Shown one piece after another: positions 6,894 through 9,811 of a DNA stretch of 9,811 bases (position 1 is its first letter; each line of letters begins with the position of its first letter). Under the pieces are notes generated by a model. It saw only the letters and a program-made list of their open reading frames with translations. It ran no database searches and was not told the DNA's origin. The DNA lies in assembly GCA_947371715.1 (NCBI GenBank), contig CANBQQ010000075.1, forward strand, positions 1-9,811. The letters run 5' to 3'. The stretch comes from Flavipsychrobacter stenotrophus (GTDB lineage: Bacteria; Bacteroidota; Bacteroidia; Chitinophagales; Chitinophagaceae). The translations under genes and the position numbers were made by a program.

Positions 6894-8207
6894 ATGAAAC
6901 ACATATTACGCAAATCGTTTACAGCAGCAATGCTGGCAGTAGCATGCGGCAGCGTTGCGCATGCACAGGGTACGATAACGACAATAGCTGGTAACGGATT
7001 GTCGGGATTTGGTGGTGATGGTGGGCCTGCCGTGGGCAGTGTGTTGAGCAGTCCGAGCGGCGTTGCGCTGGATGCGTCAGGCAATGTTTTCATAGTTGAC
7101 AAATACAATTACCGACTCAGGAAAATTGATGCTGCGAGTGGTAATATTTCTACTTATGCAGGTGGTGGTACATCAACGGCATATGATATTGATCCTACAA
7201 CGGCAATGTTTGAGATGCCAACCAGTGTTTACATCAACGGTTTAAATGATATTCTTGTAACGGATCACTTTTTTGATATGACGTTCAAGATCGACCATTC
7301 ATCAGGTCATCTATTCTCTCGTTGTGGCAGCCACTCTCAAGGATGTGATGGAGATGGCGGATCAGGCGAAGGTGCAAGAATGATGTTGCCTGCTGCTTCA
7401 TGTGAAGATGCTGCAGGAAACGCTTATATGGCTGATCAGGGCTGCGGAAAGATCCGTAAGGTTGACGGAGCTACTGGCCTGGTAAGCACATTGGCTACTT
7501 TATCTGGTGTCAACGCGGTTTTCTTTGATCCAACTACAACTACCGATCTTTATGTATCACAGATGTATACGCACCAGATCCTGAAGATAAACGTGGCTAC
7601 AGGTGTAACTACAGTAGTAGTAGGTACTGGTGTAGCTGGTAATACAGGTAATGTAGGTTATGCGATCAATGCGACAATTGGTATGCCTACAGCAATATTT
7701 GTAGATAATCACCATGGTCTTTATTTCACAGATGCTACATACAATGTAGTGCGCAAAGTGAACCTGACAACAGGACAGATATACAACATAGCAGGAACAG
7801 GTGTTGCAGGATATTCCGGCGACGGTGCTGCTTCTCAGCTGGCTGAATTGAATAATCCTCAGGGAATATGGGTAGACAATTCAGGCTACATATACATCGC
7901 TGATGCAGGTAACAATGTTATTCGTAAGATCAAGCCAAAAGGCCCTAAAGCAAATGGTGCAATGACGGAAATCAGCGAGGTAAGTGTTTATCCTAATCCT
8001 ACTTCAGGTGTATTCACATTGTTCACAGACGAAGAGTTGAGCAATACCAATGTAACTGTTTACAATGTTGTAGGCCAGCAGGTTTATTCAACTGTTCTTA
8101 GCGGTAATTCAAACAACATAGACCTTGGCCAGCAGGCTCCGGGTTTGTATACTGTAGCATTTAAAACTGCTTCAGGTATGCATACTGAAAGGGTTACTAT
8201 TCAATAA
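6894..8207 (+). CDS. Secreted NHL-repeat beta-propeller protein with T9SS sorting domain (first paralogue)
   Basis: A 437-residue precursor. The signal peptide ends AHA|Q (24/25); Cys18 in its hydrophobic core gives a weak lipobox-like AVAC, but ordinary cleavage is favoured. Six NHL-like units run from about 28 to 347: 28-83, 84-138, 139-195, 196-237, 238-294 and 295-347. The typical unit reads ITTIAGNG-x-GDGGPA, then NPxGI-xxD-xxGNxYIAD, then NxVIRKI. Units 2-4 are degenerate and unit 4 is short. The mature protein has only four cysteines, all in unit 3 (144, 151, 170, 184), suggesting disulfides. The C-terminus from about 360 is a type A T9SS sorting domain starting SVYPNPTSG, so export across the outer membrane is expected. 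The specific ligand is unknown; NHL propellers usually mediate binding, and a few are lyases. The gene has its own promoter candidate and a strong terminator. Confidence 0.88.
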   Translation: MKHILRKSFTAAMLAVACGSVAHAQGTITTIAGNGLSGFGGDGGPAVGSVLSSPSGVALDASGNVFIVDKYNYRLRKIDAASGNISTYAGGGTSTAYDIDPTTAMFEMPTSVYINGLNDILVTDHFFDMTFKIDHSSGHLFSRCGSHSQGCDGDGGSGEGARMMLPAASCEDAAGNAYMADQGCGKIRKVDGATGLVSTLATLSGVNAVFFDPTTTTDLYVSQMYTHQILKINVATGVTTVVVGTGVAGNTGNVGYAINATIGMPTAIFVDNHHGLYFTDATYNVVRKVNLTTGQIYNIAGTGVAGYSGDGAASQLAELNNPQGIWVDNSGYIYIADAGNNVIRKIKPKGPKANGAMTEISEVSVYPNPTSGVFTLFTDEELSNTNVTVYNVVGQQVYSTVLSGNSNNIDLGQQAPGLYTVAFKTASGMHTERVTIQ

Positions 8208-8229
8208 TCAGAATGTTGAAATGATATTC

Positions 8230-8260
8230 AAATGCTCCCTCCCGGGAGCATTTGTTTTTT
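8230..8260 (+). terminator. Strong intrinsic terminator of the first NHL gene
   Basis: AAATGCTCCC (8230-8239) and GGGAGCATTT (8244-8253) form a perfect 10-bp stem with a TCCC loop, followed by G and six Ts (8255-8260). It begins 22 bases after the stop codon. It shows that the two NHL genes are not one simple operon, and that an ATG at 8232, inside the stem, is not a credible start for the next gene. Confidence 0.92.
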
Positions 8261-8281
8261 AAGCGATTTTGAATTAATTTG
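8251..8281 (+). promoter_or_regulatory. Candidate promoter of the second NHL gene
   Basis: TTTG at 8251-8254, overlapping the end of the terminator stem, is followed by TTAATTTG at 8274-8281, which matches TAnnTTTG at all but the second base. The TTG-to-box distance is 22 bp. Transcription would start near 8288, leaving a leader of about 130 nt before the preferred ATG at 8418. Confidence 0.35.
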
Positions 8282-8287
8282 TATGAT

Positions 8288-8417
8288 GATGTTGCAACAG
8301 TTGTTATCACTAAAGAAACACTTGAAATTGGTATTGTTCCGATGGTGGCGGACCTACGGCACGCTGTGTGATGGGGGAAGAATGCGAGGCTACAAACCTT
8401 TTGCAACTAACGGCGCA
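8288..8417 (+). other. Long leader of the second NHL gene, possibly structured
   Basis: This stretch is open in frame with the downstream gene but its translation (for example RWWRTYGTLCDGG) resembles neither a signal peptide nor a propeller. It begins with the perfect palindrome TGTTGCAACA (8289-8298), and TTGCAAC recurs at 8401-8407, just before the start, so a 7-bp long-range stem is possible. The middle part is more GC-rich than the flanks. I do not recognise a riboswitch class. Alternatively, translation starts at the ATG cluster 8284-8292 and this is an N-terminal extension. Confidence 0.35.
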
Positions 8418-9803
8418 ATGACGAGTTCCTGTTTGCCCATAACGAAAGTACTGAGTTTGAAATCTGTGATTATAACAATATTGTTTTGTTGTTTCGTATC
8501 TGGGCAATCCAGGGCGCAGGGCGGATATATAACTACTATTGCGGGGAACGGAGTTACGCAATATATTGGTGATGGGTATCCGGCAACAAATTTATCATTA
8601 GCTACACCCTCGGGGCTGTGTATGGACAGGCAGGGCAATGTATACTCGACAGATTTTGCCAGTCATAGAATAAGGAAGATAACACCATCGGATTCGATCT
8701 ACACAATTGGACTGACGGGTGTACCAGGATATACGGGCGACAATGGACCGGCAACCAATGCAACAATGGACCGGCCTTATGGTATAACCATTGATACTTT
8801 TGGTAACTTGTATATTATAGATCAGCGGGATGATGTGGTGCGTAAGATAACCCGTTCTACAGGTATCATTACCACCATATGTGGTAATGGTGCAGGAGGT
8901 TTCTTTGGCGATGGTGGTCCGGCTACGGCGGCGCATATGGAACAGCCCGCAGGATTGTGTATAGATAATGCAGGTAATTTGTATATAGCTGATAAAGGTA
9001 ATAACCGCATACGTAAGGTAGATGCGGCAACGGGTATCATTAGTACTGTGGCGGGATTGGGTACGATAGGGTATAGTGGTGATGACAGTGCGGCTACGGC
9101 AGCAAAGTTATCCAACCCACTCGGTGTATGCCTGGATATAGCGGGTAATATTTACATTGCTGATTATGGCAATCACCGTATTCGCAAGGTTGATGCGATA
9201 ACCGGCATCATTACAACCTTTGCCGGCACAGGAGTAGCCGGCAACTCGGGTAATGGCGGGCCTGCTACAAACGCACAACTGACTCAGCCCAGTGGTGTAT
9301 TTATGAGCAAGCAGGGCAACTTGTATATATCGGACTACGGGAATAATGTTATACGGATAATAGGGCCGGATGGCGTGATCAACAAAATTGCTTGTACGGG
9401 AGGGTATGGTTATACGGGAGATCATGGCCCCGCGCAGGATGCTACGATGATAGGACCATTGGCAGTATTTGCAGATGATTCTGAGAATATATTTATAGCA
9501 GATGGTACCAACTCAGCGATACGGAAAATACAACATTCACCTGTCGGCATTGCAGATGTCAAGAAGTTAGGTAACCTTCCTGTATATCCTAATCCTACCA
9601 CTGGAGCATGTTATATAGATGCCGGTAGGGTAAGTACTAATGCAAGTGTGTTAGTATGTAATATGCTTGGTGCAGTGGTTTACAGCGCCCCGGTTATGGA
9701 AGTACAGCATCGTATAGACATGAGTGGGCTACCCACCGGAGTGTATTTTGTTCGGTTGTTTAGTGGGAATGATGTAAGGGTAGGGAAGGTGGTGAAGGAG
9801 TAG
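8418..9803 (+). CDS. Secreted NHL-repeat six-unit propeller protein with T9SS sorting domain (second paralogue)
   Basis: From the ATG at 8418 the protein has 461 residues. This start gives a proper signal peptide: polar n-region, hydrophobic VIITILFCCFVSG (17-29), cleavage SRA|Q (33/34). The upstream in-frame ATG at 8232 lies in a terminator, and those at 8284-8290 or 8378 would bury the signal sequence. Six regular units of about 57 residues follow: 37-92, 93-149, 150-206, 207-263, 264-319 and 320-373. They repeat G-x-G-x-x-G-Y-x-GD-x-GPAT, then PxGhxhD-xxGNhYIAD-xGNxRIRKI. This predicts one closed six-bladed propeller. Residues 388-461 form a type A T9SS sorting domain beginning PVYPNPTTG and ending in GKVVKE. 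Export to the cell surface or medium is expected; ligand and partner are unknown. It is a paralogue of the preceding gene, with more regular repeats and a visible preference for ATA isoleucine codons. Confidence 0.87.
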   Translation: MTSSCLPITKVLSLKSVIITILFCCFVSGQSRAQGGYITTIAGNGVTQYIGDGYPATNLSLATPSGLCMDRQGNVYSTDFASHRIRKITPSDSIYTIGLTGVPGYTGDNGPATNATMDRPYGITIDTFGNLYIIDQRDDVVRKITRSTGIITTICGNGAGGFFGDGGPATAAHMEQPAGLCIDNAGNLYIADKGNNRIRKVDAATGIISTVAGLGTIGYSGDDSAATAAKLSNPLGVCLDIAGNIYIADYGNHRIRKVDAITGIITTFAGTGVAGNSGNGGPATNAQLTQPSGVFMSKQGNLYISDYGNNVIRIIGPDGVINKIACTGGYGYTGDHGPAQDATMIGPLAVFADDSENIFIADGTNSAIRKIQHSPVGIADVKKLGNLPVYPNPTTGACYIDAGRVSTNASVLVCNMLGAVVYSAPVMEVQHRIDMSGLPTGVYFVRLFSGNDVRVGKVVKE

Positions 9804-9811
9804 CCTACAAC

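Noticed and set aside
8232..8417. In-frame upstream start of the second NHL gene (ATG at 8232).
   Set aside because: The ATG lies inside a perfect terminator stem and would place the signal peptide nearly 80 residues into the protein.
8522..9530. Repetitive ~171-bp periodicity resembling a tandem DNA repeat.
   Set aside because: It is explained by six protein-level NHL units of about 57 residues; the DNA copies have diverged and are not identical.

Overview
The window looks like chromosomal DNA from a member of the Bacteroidota, plausibly a Chitinophagaceae-like or related environmental lineage (genus not determinable by eye). Support: a Bacteroidota-type topoisomerase IV A subunit; promoter candidates resembling the phylum's -33 TTTG / -7 TAnnTTTG signal; starts with no clear Shine-Dalgarno; and two secreted proteins ending in a type IX secretion (T9SS) sorting domain with the YPNPT(S/T)G motif. 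I see no mobile element, CRISPR array, tRNA or rRNA.

Left part (1-2524): a parC-type gene on the minus strand is cut by the window start, so only its first 483 codons are present. It is separated by a 321-bp divergent intergenic region from a plus-strand sirtuin (cobB-like) gene. That gene converges with the minus-strand ftsY gene across a symmetrical hairpin that probably terminates both.

Middle (2525-6893): ftsY, encoding the SRP receptor GTPase, is divergent from a large gene for a secreted M1-family zinc metallopeptidase of 991 residues. Its last ~400 residues look like an outer-membrane beta-barrel. The ftsY/peptidase spacer holds nested inverted repeats and one promoter candidate on each strand. 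A 14-bp hairpin follows the peptidase gene.

Right part (6894-9811): two tandem, separately transcribed paralogues encode secreted proteins with about six NHL-type propeller repeats and a C-terminal T9SS sorting domain. A strong intrinsic terminator lies between them, and the second gene has an unusual leader of about 130-150 nt.

Functionally this is a housekeeping block (topology, deacylation, membrane targeting) followed by an envelope/surface block (peptidase-barrel and two propellers). The surface proteins are all predicted to enter the Sec route; only the two propellers carry T9SS signals. I found no multi-gene system that I can call new with confidence. The best candidates for a second look are the peptidase-barrel fusion, the propeller pair (one with a four-cysteine blade), and the leader of the second propeller gene.
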